From assembly GCF_017349075.1 (NCBI RefSeq), contig NZ_JAFMOF010000004.1, positions 558,001 through 622,000 on the forward strand: a DNA stretch of 64,000 nt, in the 5' to 3' direction. Under the pieces are notes generated by a model. The model searched no databases, was not told the origin of the DNA, and saw only the letters and a list, made by a program, of their open reading frames with translations. Below, one piece after another: positions 42,120 through 51,742 of this stretch. The position numbers and the translations under genes were made by a program. Within the stretch, counting starts at the first letter, position 1. Every line of letters starts with the position of its first letter. The DNA is from Streptomyces triculaminicus. GTDB lineage: Bacteria; Actinomycetota; Actinomycetes; Streptomycetales; Streptomycetaceae.

Positions 42120-43175
42120 TCAGGCGAAGAGCACGCAGGAGGCCGCCGGCAGCGCGAGCGAACCGGCACGCACCGGTATGCCCGTGTCCGGGTCGACGGT
42201 GAACCAGGTGACGTCCCCGGAGCGCTCGTTGGCGGCGTACAGCAGCCGTCCGTCCGGGTGGGCGGTCAGGTCACGGGGCCAGTGCCCGCCGCAGTCGGTG
42301 GTGGCCCGCAGCTCGAGGCCGTCCCCCGCCGCGTCCAGGGCGAGGGTGGCGATGGTGTCGTCGCCGCGGTTGGCCGCCCACAGGAACCGGCCGTCGGCGG
42401 AGACGACGGGCGCCGACGGATAGCTCGGCGAGACCGCTCCCGGGGGCAGGACGCGGGTCTGCGAGACCGGCTCCAGCGTCCCGGCCGAGGCGTCCCACCG
42501 GCAGACGGTGACGGTGGGCTCCAGCTCGCCCAGGACGTACACCCGGTGGCCGTCCGGATGGAAGACGAGGTGCCGGGGGCCGGTGCCGGGGCGCAGCGGC
42601 GTCTCGCCGTGCGGGCTCGGGGCGCCGGTGACGGGGTCGAGGGCGTGGATCCCCACCGAGTCCGTGCCGAGGTCGACGGCGAGCAGCCAGCGCCCGGAGG
42701 GGTCGGGCACGACCGCGTGGGCGTGCGGGGAGGCCTGGCGGTCCGCCACCGGGCCGCGGCCGCGGTGCGGGAGCACCGCCGAGGGTGCGCCGAGCGAGCC
42801 GCCCACGCGGACCGGCAGGGCGCTGACGCTGCCGGAGCCGTAGTTGGCGGTGAACAGCCACGGCCCGGCGACGGCGAGGTGGGTGGGGCCGTCGCCCCGC
42901 ACCGCGACGGGCGCGCCGAGGAGCTCGGGGCGGGCGGGGTCGGCCAGCGAGAACGCGGCGGCGGCGCCCTCGTCCGTCTCGCTGACGGCGTACAGCACGT
43001 CGCCGCCGGGCGAGAGCGCCAGATACGAGGGGTTCACCACCGCGTCGGTGGTGTGCATGGGCTTCAGCGCGCCCGTGGCGTCGTCGGCCTCGGCGACCGT
43101 CAGTCCCGGGCCGCCCGCCTCGGTGAACGATCCGATGTACGCCCAGCGGCGTCCGTGCTCCGTCGTGCCTGCCAT
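42120..43175 (-). CDS. Lactonase-family seven-bladed beta-propeller
   Basis: A 351-residue protein of the YbhE/6-phosphogluconolactonase propeller family: repeated blade motifs such as NPSYLALSPGGDVLYAVSE, PHAHAVVPDPSGRWLLAVDLG, GPRHLVFHPDGHRVYVLGE and HWPRDLTAHPDGRLLYAANE are evenly spaced. Members hydrolyse sugar lactones. The ATG at 43175 follows AGGGG and removes an unrelated 18-residue extension. No signal peptide is visible, so it is likely cytosolic. Confidence 0.9.
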   Translation of the reverse strand: MAGTTEHGRRWAYIGSFTEAGGPGLTVAEADDATGALKPMHTTDAVVNPSYLALSPGGDVLYAVSETDEGAAAAFSLADPARPELLGAPVAVRGDGPTHLAVAGPWLFTANYGSGSVSALPVRVGGSLGAPSAVLPHRGRGPVADRQASPHAHAVVPDPSGRWLLAVDLGTDSVGIHALDPVTGAPSPHGETPLRPGTGPRHLVFHPDGHRVYVLGELEPTVTVCRWDASAGTLEPVSQTRVLPPGAVSPSYPSAPVVSADGRFLWAANRGDDTIATLALDAAGDGLELRATTDCGGHWPRDLTAHPDGRLLYAANERSGDVTWFTVDPDTGIPVRAGSLALPAASCVLFA

Positions 43176-43255
43176 TGCCCGCCCCTCCCGTCGAACCGGC
43201 CCGTCGCACTCGACGCTACAGGGTGCCACTGACAGTCACGGAACGTGGCCGGCGG

Positions 43256-44761
43256 TCAGGCGTCCGCGAAGACCCCGCGCGGCCTGTCGCGCAGAGGCGT
43301 GGCCAGCGAGGCGAGCGCGGCCTCGAGGTCGTGGAGGTGGGCGAGGGCGCGCTCGGCGCCGGGGTGGTGCGGCACGCCGTCCGCCGGGGCGGCCGGCACG
43401 GTCTCCTCGGGGGCGGCGAGGGCGAGCAGCGCCGTCTCGACCCGCAGGCAGGCGGCCGTCAGCCGGGCGTCGTGGGAGGCGTCGGGGTCGGCGGCCACCT
43501 CCGCCAGGCCGCGGACCTGCCGGACGCAGTCGTCCAGATGCGCCATGACCTCGGCCGCCCGGGCGCGGCGCGCCCGCAGCGGGCTGAGCGGGTGCAGCAG
43601 CGGCGCCAGCGAGACGCGCACCTTGGCGAGGAGGGTCTCCAGCTCGGCGACGTGCGGGGCGGGGTCGGCGGCGTCGTCTCCCGCGAGCCGGCGCGCGGAC
43701 ACGGCGGTGCAGTGCCGCACGGCCAGCAGCGCCCGGCGGATCCAGGCGTCGGTGGCGGCGTGGGTGGTGACGGGCAGGACGAGGGCCACGGCGAGGGCGG
43801 CGGCGCCCGCCCCCACGAGCGTCTGCTCGAAGCGCAGGGCCAGCAGACCGGGGTGGAGCACGCCGAGCAGCCCGTAGAGCAGGCCGGCCATGACGGTCAC
43901 GAAGAACATCATCCAGCTGTACGAGGGGGCGGCGGTGTAGAAGATGCCGAAGACGCAGACGGCGAGGAGGACAGCGGTGGGCACGGGGGCGCCGTGCAGC
44001 GGGACGGCGACCAGGAGGCCCACGACGATGCCGGCGAGCGTGCCGACGACGCGGCGGAAGCCGCGCACGAGGGTCTCGCCGCGCGACGCGGTGTTGACGA
44101 AGATCCACCAGGCGGTGCCGACGGCCCAGTACCAGCGCTCGTCCGAGACGAGCTGGCCCACGCCGAGGGCGATGGCGCAGGCGAAGGTGTTCTGGAACGC
44201 CAGCCGGGTGGTCGGCCGGGCGAGGCCGCGTCCCGCGAGCGGCGCGGGCCCCGCGGGCGGCGGGGTGCGGCGCTCCACGCACCACAGGCCGAAGCGGACG
44301 AGGGCGGACGCGCCGATGGCCATGGCCACGGCCGCGTACAGCCCGGGCAGCCGGTCCGGGACGGCGTGCAGGAACTGCGCGGCGAAGAACATCATGAAGG
44401 CGAAGATCCCCAGCGCCTGCCCGCGGGCGCCCCAGCGCCGGGCGTAGACGCCGGCGAGGACGACGGCGAGGAACGCCGCGTCGCGCACCAGGGGGAGGCC
44501 GTGCAGCGCCGCCGCCAGGGCGAGCACGGGGAGGCCGACGGCCGGCAGCAGGGCGGTGGTGACCGCCTGACGCCGTACGGTCGGGTCGCCGACCGTGAAC
44601 AGGGCGAGGAGCGCGGCGAGGCCGCCGAGGATCACCGCGGGCAGCGGCAGTCCGGCGAGCTGGGCGGCGGCGACGGACAGGCCCACGCCCAGCACGGCGC
44701 GCACGCCCGTGCGCAGCCTGAGCCGGCCGGGGTCCGGCGCCACGAACAGCCTCTTGAGCAC
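43256..44761 (-). CDS. FUSC-family membrane protein
   Basis: A 501-residue integral membrane protein with two sets of about five hydrophobic helices (about 20-160 and 205-325) and a long cytosolic helical C-terminal region, the layout of FUSC/aromatic-acid exporter proteins. The segment WYWAVGTAWWIFVNTASRGETL with RGFRRVVGTLAGIVVG is the FUSC core. Members export aromatic acids or related compounds. The GTG at 44761 follows GAGGGGGGA. The 219-bp gap to the next gene (44762-44980) holds a 14-bp tandem repeat, CTCTGTGAGTACGC, but no gene. Confidence 0.87.
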   Translation of the reverse strand: MLKRLFVAPDPGRLRLRTGVRAVLGVGLSVAAAQLAGLPLPAVILGGLAALLALFTVGDPTVRRQAVTTALLPAVGLPVLALAAALHGLPLVRDAAFLAVVLAGVYARRWGARGQALGIFAFMMFFAAQFLHAVPDRLPGLYAAVAMAIGASALVRFGLWCVERRTPPPAGPAPLAGRGLARPTTRLAFQNTFACAIALGVGQLVSDERWYWAVGTAWWIFVNTASRGETLVRGFRRVVGTLAGIVVGLLVAVPLHGAPVPTAVLLAVCVFGIFYTAAPSYSWMMFFVTVMAGLLYGLLGVLHPGLLALRFEQTLVGAGAAALAVALVLPVTTHAATDAWIRRALLAVRHCTAVSARRLAGDDAADPAPHVAELETLLAKVRVSLAPLLHPLSPLRARRARAAEVMAHLDDCVRQVRGLAEVAADPDASHDARLTAACLRVETALLALAAPEETVPAAPADGVPHHPGAERALAHLHDLEAALASLATPLRDRPRGVFADA

Positions 44762-44980
44762 CTCTTCCGGTCCCCCCTCTGTGAGTACGCCTCTGTGAGT
44801 ACGCGCAATAAAAGAGGCGCCGCGGGGATCCGCAGCGCCATCGACAGGGACATCAAAACATCCTGTCGCCAGCTGGCTCAACAGACCGCCGTTCGACTGT
44901 GCCATTGGCCCAGCAACAGGCCCGCTCGGCCCGCCACCGAGAGGCCAACGGACCAAGGCGCTGACCGGAGAGGCGAAGGC

Positions 44981-45988
44981 TCACCCTCGTACGGCCCCGC
45001 GCCCGTCCAGGGCGTCCAAGGCGTCCAGGGCCTCGAGGACGTCCTGAGGGCCGATGCGCAGCAGGAGGGGGTCGGGCACGGGCGCGTGCGGGTCGCCGGG
45101 CGGGCCCGGATGCCACAGCACGCGGTGGCGCGGCGAGGGCGGCGGTCCCCACAGGGCGGGCGCCACGGGGCCGAACAGCGTCACGGTGGGCGTGGCGTGG
45201 GCGACCGCGAGGTGGGCGATGCCCGTGTCGCCGCTGACGACCGCGCGCGCGGCGGCCACCAGCGCGGAGAGCGCGGGAAAGGGCAGTCCTCCGGCGAGGG
45301 TCCGCGCGCCGGGCACGGCGACGCGGGCCGCCAGCTCCTCCTCGCCGGGTCCGCCGGTGACCACCACGCGGTGCCCGCGCTCCAGCAGGCCGCGCGCCAC
45401 CGCGGCGTAGCGCTCCGCGGGCCAGCGGCGCGAGGGTGAGCCCGCGCCGGGGTGCAGGACGACCGCGCCGGGCGCCGGGGAGGGGGCGAGGGGCGGGGCC
45501 AGGGTCAGGTCGCGGGGGTCGCCGGGGATGCCGTAGAAGCTCAGCAGGCGGCACCATCGCTCGCGCTCGTGCTCGTCCGGCCGCCACCGTGGCCCCTGGA
45601 GGCCGGGCGTGCCGGGGTGGGCGAAGGCCAGGAGCCGGCTGGGGGCCAGGGCGGCCAGCAGGCGGTGGCTGGGCGGGCCGTTGCCGTGCAGGTCGACGGC
45701 GATGTCCGGTGGTGGCGCGGCCCAGGGCAGCGCGGAGGGTACGGCCCGGCCGGGAGCGGCGGCGGGCAGCAGGGTGTCGACGGCGCCGCAGGCGGCGGCC
45801 GGGCCGGCCAGGCCGCCGGGCGCGGCGAGCACGATCTCGTGGCCGGGGCGGGCCGCGCGCAGCGCCCGCAGCGCGGGCACGCCGGCGAGCAGGTCCCCCA
45901 GGCCCAGTGCGCGCAGGACCAGCAGGCGGGGGCGGCCGTCGGCGACGGGCCCGGCGAGGGGAATCGCGGAGGGATGACAGAGCGTCAC
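44981..45988 (-). CDS. Glycosyltransferase family 9 (heptosyltransferase-like)
   Basis: A 335-residue GT-B enzyme. It opens with RLLVLRALGLGDLLAGVPAL, typical of ADP-heptose:LPS heptosyltransferases, and the C-terminal domain has VVLHPGAGSPSRRWPAERYA and SGDTGIAHLAVAHATPTV for donor binding. The C-terminus contains a short repeat (ALDALDALD). It is divergent from the sugar/heptose operon that starts at 46380 and probably serves it. A second GT9 is encoded at 50708. Confidence 0.88.
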   Translation of the reverse strand: MTLCHPSAIPLAGPVADGRPRLLVLRALGLGDLLAGVPALRALRAARPGHEIVLAAPGGLAGPAAACGAVDTLLPAAAPGRAVPSALPWAAPPPDIAVDLHGNGPPSHRLLAALAPSRLLAFAHPGTPGLQGPRWRPDEHERERWCRLLSFYGIPGDPRDLTLAPPLAPSPAPGAVVLHPGAGSPSRRWPAERYAAVARGLLERGHRVVVTGGPGEEELAARVAVPGARTLAGGLPFPALSALVAAARAVVSGDTGIAHLAVAHATPTVTLFGPVAPALWGPPPSPRHRVLWHPGPPGDPHAPVPDPLLLRIGPQDVLEALDALDALDGRGAVRG

Positions 45989-46379
45989 GTCCCGGGCGGA
46001 TGGAGGGGGTTCGGCACGTGGCGAGCGAGGGGCCGGCACACGGCACCTCCTTCCGCACCGGATCGCGGGGACGCCGCCCGCCTCCCCAGGCTGGCCCGCA
46101 CGGGCGGCAGGGGCAAGCGGGCGCCTCGAGTGGAGGGATCGACGGCCGTGTGCGACGCTGCTGTGTGAGTCGTTTCGGCTACGGGCGGTATGCGAGCGAA
46201 GGCTCCGACCGCCCCTCGGCGCCGCGGACGAAGGCCGCGCGCCGGCCGCCCGGTCACGGACCGGCGGATCCCAATTCCACTCGGTCGACAGGTTTCTCCC
46301 CCCACGGACGACGATCCGTGGAAGGGACGACGCCTGCCCGCAGTGCGCGAAGGAACCGGGGCCCGTAAGGAGTGTGACC
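45989..46379. other. Gene-free divergent promoter region
   Basis: This 391-bp gap separates the GT9 gene (minus) and the epimerase gene (plus). It holds a small hairpin (CCACGGA/TCCGTGG, 46302-46321) in the probable leader of the epimerase operon. I see no coding signal or SARP-type repeats in it. Confidence 0.5.
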
Positions 46380-47342
46380 ATGGACGAGCGACGCTGGAAC
46401 CGTGCGGTGGTCACCGGCGGGGCCGGTTTCATCGGCTCCCACCTGTGCGAGCGGCTGCTGGCCGAGGGCTCCGAGGTGTGGTGCGTGGACAACCTGGTCA
46501 CGGGCTCCCGGTCCAGCATCGCCCATCTCGAGGGGCGGCCGGGCTTCGTCTTCGTGGAGGCCGACGTCACCGAGCCCGGCGGCCTCGCCTCCATACCCGG
46601 GACCGTGGGCCTGGTGGCGCACCTGGCCTGCCCGGCCTCGCCCGCCGACTATCTGCGGCTGCCGATCGAGACGCTCGAGACGGGCAGCAGCGGCACCCGC
46701 GCCGCACTGGAGCTTGCCCGCCGCGACGCCGCGCGCTTCCTGCTCGCCTCCACCTCCGAGGTGTACGGAGACCCGCTGGAGCACCCGCAGAGCGAGCGGT
46801 ACTGGGGCAACGTCAACCCGGTCGGGCCGCGCAGCGTCTACGACGAGTCCAAGCGGTACGCCGAGGCCCTCGTCTCCGCGTACCGGCGCACCCACGGCAC
46901 CGACACCGCCATCGTCCGCATCTTCAACACCTACGGTCCGCGCATGCGGGCCGGGGACGGCCGTGCCGTACCCACGTTCATCCGGCAGGCGCTCGACGGC
47001 GATCCGCTGACCGTGGCGGGGGACGGCGGCCAGACCCGCTCCCTGACGTACGTCGACGACACCGTGGACGGCATCGTCGCCCTCGCCGCCAGCGGCCGCC
47101 CGGGCCCGGTGAACATCGGCAGCGGCGAGGAGACCACGATCCTCGAACTGGCCCGTCGCATCGTGGACCTGACGGGGTCGGCCTCCACGATCCGCTTCGT
47201 GGAGCGGCCGGCGGACGATCCGGCCAGGCGTCGCCCCGACACGGGGACGGCCCGCCGGCAGCTGGGCTGGGCGCCCCGCGTGGACTGCTCGGTGGGCCTC
47301 AAACGGACTGTGGAGTGGTTCATGCGCTCCGCCCTCCCCTAG
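46380..47342 (+). CDS. NAD-dependent nucleotide-sugar epimerase/dehydratase
   Basis: A 320-residue extended SDR. The NAD motif VVTGGAGFIGSHL is at about 9-21 and the catalytic Tyr-x-x-x-Lys is YDESKRYAEAL near 150; the segment HLACPASPADYLRLPIETL resembles UDP-glucuronate decarboxylases and related 4-epimerases. The ATG at 46380 was chosen because AAGGAG lies 7 bp before it; the GTG two codons earlier is too close. It is the first gene of a long sugar operon, so it probably makes or adjusts a nucleotide sugar for the glycan assembled by the downstream transferases. Confidence 0.9.
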   Translation: MDERRWNRAVVTGGAGFIGSHLCERLLAEGSEVWCVDNLVTGSRSSIAHLEGRPGFVFVEADVTEPGGLASIPGTVGLVAHLACPASPADYLRLPIETLETGSSGTRAALELARRDAARFLLASTSEVYGDPLEHPQSERYWGNVNPVGPRSVYDESKRYAEALVSAYRRTHGTDTAIVRIFNTYGPRMRAGDGRAVPTFIRQALDGDPLTVAGDGGQTRSLTYVDDTVDGIVALAASGRPGPVNIGSGEETTILELARRIVDLTGSASTIRFVERPADDPARRRPDTGTARRQLGWAPRVDCSVGLKRTVEWFMRSALP

Positions 47343-47434
47343 CGGGTTCCCCACCGTTCCCCGCCGTTCCGACAGCTTCGCGGCCCCGTCCCGGCAGCCC
47401 CGGCGCCACCGTCCCGACAGACTCGGAGCACGCC

Positions 47435-49090
47435 ATGCGCATCCTCGGTATCAACGCCCTCTTCCACGATCCGGCCGCCGCGCTGGTCGTCGACGGGCGG
47501 ATCGTCGCGGCCGCCGAAGAGGAACGGTTCTCCCGGCGCAAGCACGGCAAGCGCCCCGTCCCGTTCGCCGCATGGGAACTGCCCGGACTGTCCGCCCACT
47601 GGTGCCTGGAGCACGCGGGACTGCGCCCCGGCGACCTGGACGCCGTCGCGTACTCCTACGACCCCGCGCTGGCCCGGGCCCCGGAGTCGATGGGCCTGCA
47701 CGACCCCTGGGACGCCATCCGCCAGACCTACGCCCGCGAGGCGCCCGGATTCCTCGCCGAGGCCCTGCCGGGCCTGGACCCCGAGCGGGTCCGGTTCGTC
47801 CCGCACCATGTCGCCCACGCGGCGTCGGCGGGCCTGGCCACCCCCTATCCCGACAGCGCGGTGCTGGTGCTCGACGGGCGCGGCGAGTGCGCCTCCCACC
47901 TGGCGGGGCGCTACGCCGGCGGCACCCTGGACGTCCTGGCCGCCCAGCAGCTGCCGCACTCCCTGGGCCTGGTCTACGAGGAACTGACCGAGCACCTGGG
48001 CTTCCTGCGCAGCAGCGACGAGTACAAGGTGATGGCCCTCGCCGCCTACGGCAAGCCGCGCTTCCTGCCGGTGCTGCGGGAGCACCTGTACGCCACCGGC
48101 GACGGCGGCTTCCGGGCGCACGCGGTGCCGTGGGCCGCGCTGACCGAGCCGCGCGTGCCGGGGCAGGAGTGGACGCAGGACCACGCGGACCTCGCGGCGA
48201 GCACGCAGGCGTGCCTGGAGGAACTGCTGCTGGACCTCACGCGGTGGCTGTTCAGCCGCACCCGCGCCGAGTCGCTGGCCATGGCCGGCGGGGTGGCCCT
48301 CAACTGCGTGGCCAACTCGCGGATCGCCGCCCAGAGCCCCTTCCACAGGGTCTGGGTGCAGCCGGCCGCCGGTGACGCGGGCACCGCCCTGGGCGGGGCC
48401 CTGCACCTGGCGGCGGAGGGCGGCGAGGCGGCGGAGCCGATGACGGGCGCCGACCTGGGCCGGGGCTGGTCGGACGAGGAGCTGCGCGGCTGGCTGGAGC
48501 GGGCGCGCGTGCCCTACGAGCGGCCGCCGGACATCGCCGAGACGGTGGCCGAGGAGCTGGCGCGCGACGGCATCGTCGCCTGGTTCCAGGGGCGCGGCGA
48601 GTACGGGCCCAGGGCGCTGGGCCACCGGTCGCTGATGGCCCACCCCGGCCGCGCGGAGAACCTGGAGCGGCTCAACCACGTCAAGGGGCGCGAGGAGTTC
48701 CGGCCGGTGGCCCCGATGGTGCTCGCCGACCGGGCGGCGGAGATCTTCGAGGGGCCGCTGCCGAGCCCGTACATGCTGTTCGTGCACGGCGTGGTGCGGC
48801 CGTGGCGGGACCGGATACCGGCCGTGGTGCACGTGGACGGCACGGCCCGGATCCAGACCGTGGATCCCGGGCGGGAGCCTCTCCTGGCCCGGACGCTGGC
48901 CGCCTTCGAGCGGCGTACGGGCCTGCCGGTCGTCGTCAACACCAGCTTGAACACGGCGGGCCGGCCGATGGTCGACGACCCCCGCGACGCCCTGGAGTGC
49001 TTCGGCTCGGCACCGGTGGACCTGCTGGCGATCGGCCCGTACGCGGTGCGGCGCGGCCGGGCGTACGCGGGCGGGAAGGAGCCGGCATGA
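47435..49090 (+). CDS. Carbamoyltransferase, NodU/CmcH family
   Basis: A 551-residue O-carbamoyltransferase. The N-terminal Kae1-like domain carries MRILGINALFHDPAAALV and the metal histidines in FVPHHVAHAASAG; the C-terminal YrdC-like domain contains EYGPRALGHRSLMAHP and VVVNTSLNTAGRPMVDDP. It transfers carbamoyl phosphate via carbamoyl adenylate to a sugar hydroxyl. It overlaps the next gene as ATGA. Within a heptose operon it predicts a carbamoylated sugar in the final glycan. Confidence 0.94.
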   Translation: MRILGINALFHDPAAALVVDGRIVAAAEEERFSRRKHGKRPVPFAAWELPGLSAHWCLEHAGLRPGDLDAVAYSYDPALARAPESMGLHDPWDAIRQTYAREAPGFLAEALPGLDPERVRFVPHHVAHAASAGLATPYPDSAVLVLDGRGECASHLAGRYAGGTLDVLAAQQLPHSLGLVYEELTEHLGFLRSSDEYKVMALAAYGKPRFLPVLREHLYATGDGGFRAHAVPWAALTEPRVPGQEWTQDHADLAASTQACLEELLLDLTRWLFSRTRAESLAMAGGVALNCVANSRIAAQSPFHRVWVQPAAGDAGTALGGALHLAAEGGEAAEPMTGADLGRGWSDEELRGWLERARVPYERPPDIAETVAEELARDGIVAWFQGRGEYGPRALGHRSLMAHPGRAENLERLNHVKGREEFRPVAPMVLADRAAEIFEGPLPSPYMLFVHGVVRPWRDRIPAVVHVDGTARIQTVDPGREPLLARTLAAFERRTGLPVVVNTSLNTAGRPMVDDPRDALECFGSAPVDLLAIGPYAVRRGRAYAGGKEPA

Positions 49091-50157
49091 GCACCGGCGG
49101 CTCCCCGGCGTACGCGGTCGTCGTGCCCACGATCGGCCGTGCGTGCCTCGCCGACTGCCTGGCCTCGCTGGCCGCGTCGGCCGGCCCCGCCCCGTGCGAG
49201 GTGGTCGTCGTCGACGACCGGCGCGGGCCCGCCGCCGGGCACGCGCCGCTGCCGCTGGAGGCGCTCGGCCGGCTGCGCGGGCGGGCCACGGTGCTCAGCA
49301 GTGGCGGGCGGGGGCCGGCCGCCGCGCGCAACACCGGCTGGCGGGCGGTGGACGCGCCCTGGGTCGTCTTCCTCGACGACGACGTGCGCGTCGGTCCGGT
49401 GTGGCGCGCCGAACTGACGGGCGAACTGACCTGCGCCGCCGCGGACGTGGGCGGCGTACAGGGGATCATCGAGGTGCCGTTGCCGGCCGGGCGGCGGCCC
49501 ACCGACTGGGAGCGCAGTACGGCGGGCCTGGCCGTGGCCCGCTGGGCTACCGCCGACATGGCCTACCGGCGGGCGGTGCTGGCGGCCGTCGGCGGGTTCG
49601 ACGAGCGTTTCCCGCGGGCCTTCCGCGAGGACGCCGACCTCGCGCTGCGGGTGCTGGCCGCGGGCTGGCGGCTGGAGCCCGGCATCCGCGTGATCCGGCA
49701 CCCGGTGCGGCCGGCGGACCGCTGGGTGTCGCTGCGCACCCAGGCGGGCAACGCCGACGACGCCCTGATGTTGCGGCTGCACGGCCGCCGGTGGTGGGGG
49801 CGGGCGGGCGCCCCGCGCGGCCGGCTGCGCGCCCACGCCGCGGTCACCGCGGCCGGGGCGGTGGCGGCGGGCCTCGTGCTCGCCGGGCACCGCCGCGCGG
49901 GCGCGGCGGCGGCCCTGGGGTGGGCGCTGGGCACGGCCGAGTTCGCCTGGGCCCGGATCGCGCCCGGGCCGCGCACGCCCCACGAGGTCGCCACCATGCT
50001 GCTGACCAGCGCCGCCATTCCCCCGCTGGCCGTCTGGCACCGGCTGCGCGGGACGTGGCGCCACCGGGACGCCGGGCCGCTGCCCGGCGCGCCGGGGCCG
50101 GCCGTCGTGCTGCCGGCCCCCGCGCCGCCCTCGCCGAGGGAAGGACCGGTCTCATGA
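49087..50157 (+). CDS. Glycosyltransferase family 2
   Basis: A 356-residue GT-A transferase. It opens AYAVVVPTIGRACLADCL, has the nucleotide segment CEVVVVDDRRGP, the metal motif VVFLDDDVRVGP and the later acidic motif FPRAFREDADLALRVL. One or two hydrophobic segments near 265-300 suggest membrane association. It is translationally coupled on both sides (ATGA overlaps). It would add a sugar during glycan assembly; the donor is unknown. Confidence 0.9.
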   Translation: MSTGGSPAYAVVVPTIGRACLADCLASLAASAGPAPCEVVVVDDRRGPAAGHAPLPLEALGRLRGRATVLSSGGRGPAAARNTGWRAVDAPWVVFLDDDVRVGPVWRAELTGELTCAAADVGGVQGIIEVPLPAGRRPTDWERSTAGLAVARWATADMAYRRAVLAAVGGFDERFPRAFREDADLALRVLAAGWRLEPGIRVIRHPVRPADRWVSLRTQAGNADDALMLRLHGRRWWGRAGAPRGRLRAHAAVTAAGAVAAGLVLAGHRRAGAAAALGWALGTAEFAWARIAPGPRTPHEVATMLLTSAAIPPLAVWHRLRGTWRHRDAGPLPGAPGPAVVLPAPAPPSPREGPVS

Positions 50158-50711
50158 ACGGTGACCGGCCGCCCGCCGCCGTGCTGTTCGACCGGGACGG
50201 CACGCTGGTCGAGGACGTCCCCTACAACGGCGACCCCGGCCGGGTGACGCCGATGCCCGGCGCCCGCTCCGCGCTCGCGCTGCTGCGCCGGCACCGGATA
50301 CCCGTCGGTGTGATCACCAACCAGTCGGGGGTGGCCCGGGGGCTGCTGACCATGGATCAGGTGCGGCGGGTGAACGCGCGCGTGGACCGGCTGCTGGGAC
50401 CGTTCGACGCCTGGGCGGTGTGCCCGCACGGGCCGGACGACGGCTGCGGCTGCCGCAAGCCCGCGCCGGGCCTGATCGTGGCCGCCGCCCGCGAGCTGGG
50501 GGCCGACCCCGGCGACTGCGCCGTCGTCGGCGACATCGGCGGCGACATGGAGGCGGCCGAGGCCGCCGGCGCGACGGGCGTGCTGGTGCCCACGGCGCTC
50601 ACCCTCCCCGAGGAGGTGCGGCGGGCCGGGCGGCGCGCCCCGGACCTGCTGAGCGCGGTCCGGGGGCTGCTCGGGGACGCGGTGCCCACGGCCGGCGGGA
50701 GCCGGCCGTGA
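50154..50711 (+). CDS. gmhB: D-glycero-D-manno-heptose 1,7-bisphosphate 7-phosphatase (GmhB-like)
   Basis: A 185-residue HAD phosphatase. The nucleophile motif is LFDRDGTLVED (aspartates 13 and 15), motif II is VITNQSGVARG, and the zinc-binding loop CPHGPDDGCGCRKP is typical of GmhB and histidinol-phosphatase relatives. With GmhA and HldE homologues in the same operon, the ADP-heptose pathway role is well supported. It overlaps both neighbours by 4 bp. Confidence 0.92.
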   Translation: MNGDRPPAAVLFDRDGTLVEDVPYNGDPGRVTPMPGARSALALLRRHRIPVGVITNQSGVARGLLTMDQVRRVNARVDRLLGPFDAWAVCPHGPDDGCGCRKPAPGLIVAAARELGADPGDCAVVGDIGGDMEAAEAAGATGVLVPTALTLPEEVRRAGRRAPDLLSAVRGLLGDAVPTAGGSRP

Positions 50712-51742
50712 GGGCACTCGTGGCACGCCTGGACAGCTTCGGCGACGTGCTGCTCGCCGGGCCGGCGGTGCGCGCCGTGGCCGCGCGCGCGGACCGCACG
50801 ACGATGCTGTGCGGTCCGCGCGGCGCCCCGGCGGCCCGGATGCTGCCGGGGGTCGACGAGGTGATCGTGTGGGACGCCCCGTGGGCGGGATTCGACCCGC
50901 CGCCCGCCGACCGGGCCGGCGTCGACGACGTCGTGCGCCGCGTCGCGCGCCGGGCGCCGGACGTGGCGCTGGTGCTCACCTCGTTCCACCAGAGCCCGCT
51001 GCCCACGGCGCTGGTGCTGCGGATGGCCGGGGTGCCGCGGCTGGCGGCGGACTGCGCGGACCACCCGGGCTCGCTGCTGGACGTACGACACCGCCGGGCG
51101 CCGCGTCGGCACGAGGTGTGCGCGGCCCTCGACCTCGCCGAGGCGGCGGGCTTCCGGCTGCCGGAGGGCGACGACGGACGCCTCGCCGTGCTGGAACCCC
51201 CCGCGCCCGACGGGCTCGTGGGCGAGCCGGGGTACGTGGTCGTGCACCCGGGCGCCGCCGTGCCCGCCCGGCGGTGGGGGCGCGAACGGTGCGCCGCCGC
51301 GGTGCGGTCGCTGGTGCGGGCGGGCTACCGGGTGGTGGTCACCGGCGGCCCCGGCGAGCGGGAGCTGACGGCGGCGGTGGCCGGCGGCGGCGCCCTCGAC
51401 CTGGGCGGGCTGACCGGCCCGGCCGAGTTGGCCCGGGTGCTGCGCGACGCGGCGGCCGTGGTCGTCGGCAACACCGGGCCCGCACACCTGGCGGCGGCCG
51501 TGGGCACCCCGGTGGTGTCGCTGTTCGCTCCCGTGGTGCCGGCCGAGCGGTGGGCCCCCTACGGCGTGCCGCACGTGGTGCTGGGCGACGAGCGGGCGCC
51601 GTGCGCGGGCAGCCGCGCCCGGGTGTGCCCCGTGCCGGGTCACCCGTGCCTCAGCGGCGTCCTCCCCGAGGACGTGCTGGCCGCCGTGGAGAAGCTCACC
51701 GGGCGCGTCCCGGGCCTCGACCCCGCTCCGGAGGCGACGTAG
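50708..51742 (+). CDS. Glycosyltransferase family 9 (heptosyltransferase)
   Basis: A 344-residue GT-B enzyme with RALVARLDSFGDVLLAGPAV at the start, VVVHPGAAVPARRWGRERCA in the middle and VGNTGPAHLAAAVGTPVVSL near 255, the marks of ADP-heptose transferases. It starts with GTG in a GTGA overlap with gmhB and ends in TAG directly before the next ATG. It most likely adds the heptose made by this operon to an acceptor at the membrane face. Confidence 0.92.
   Translation: MRALVARLDSFGDVLLAGPAVRAVAARADRTTMLCGPRGAPAARMLPGVDEVIVWDAPWAGFDPPPADRAGVDDVVRRVARRAPDVALVLTSFHQSPLPTALVLRMAGVPRLAADCADHPGSLLDVRHRRAPRRHEVCAALDLAEAAGFRLPEGDDGRLAVLEPPAPDGLVGEPGYVVVHPGAAVPARRWGRERCAAAVRSLVRAGYRVVVTGGPGERELTAAVAGGGALDLGGLTGPAELARVLRDAAAVVVGNTGPAHLAAAVGTPVVSLFAPVVPAERWAPYGVPHVVLGDERAPCAGSRARVCPVPGHPCLSGVLPEDVLAAVEKLTGRVPGLDPAPEAT

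Noticed and set aside
44762..44980. Possible riboswitch or small RNA before the FUSC gene
   Set aside because: Only a 14-bp tandem repeat and weak pairing are visible; no known riboswitch core could be recognised.
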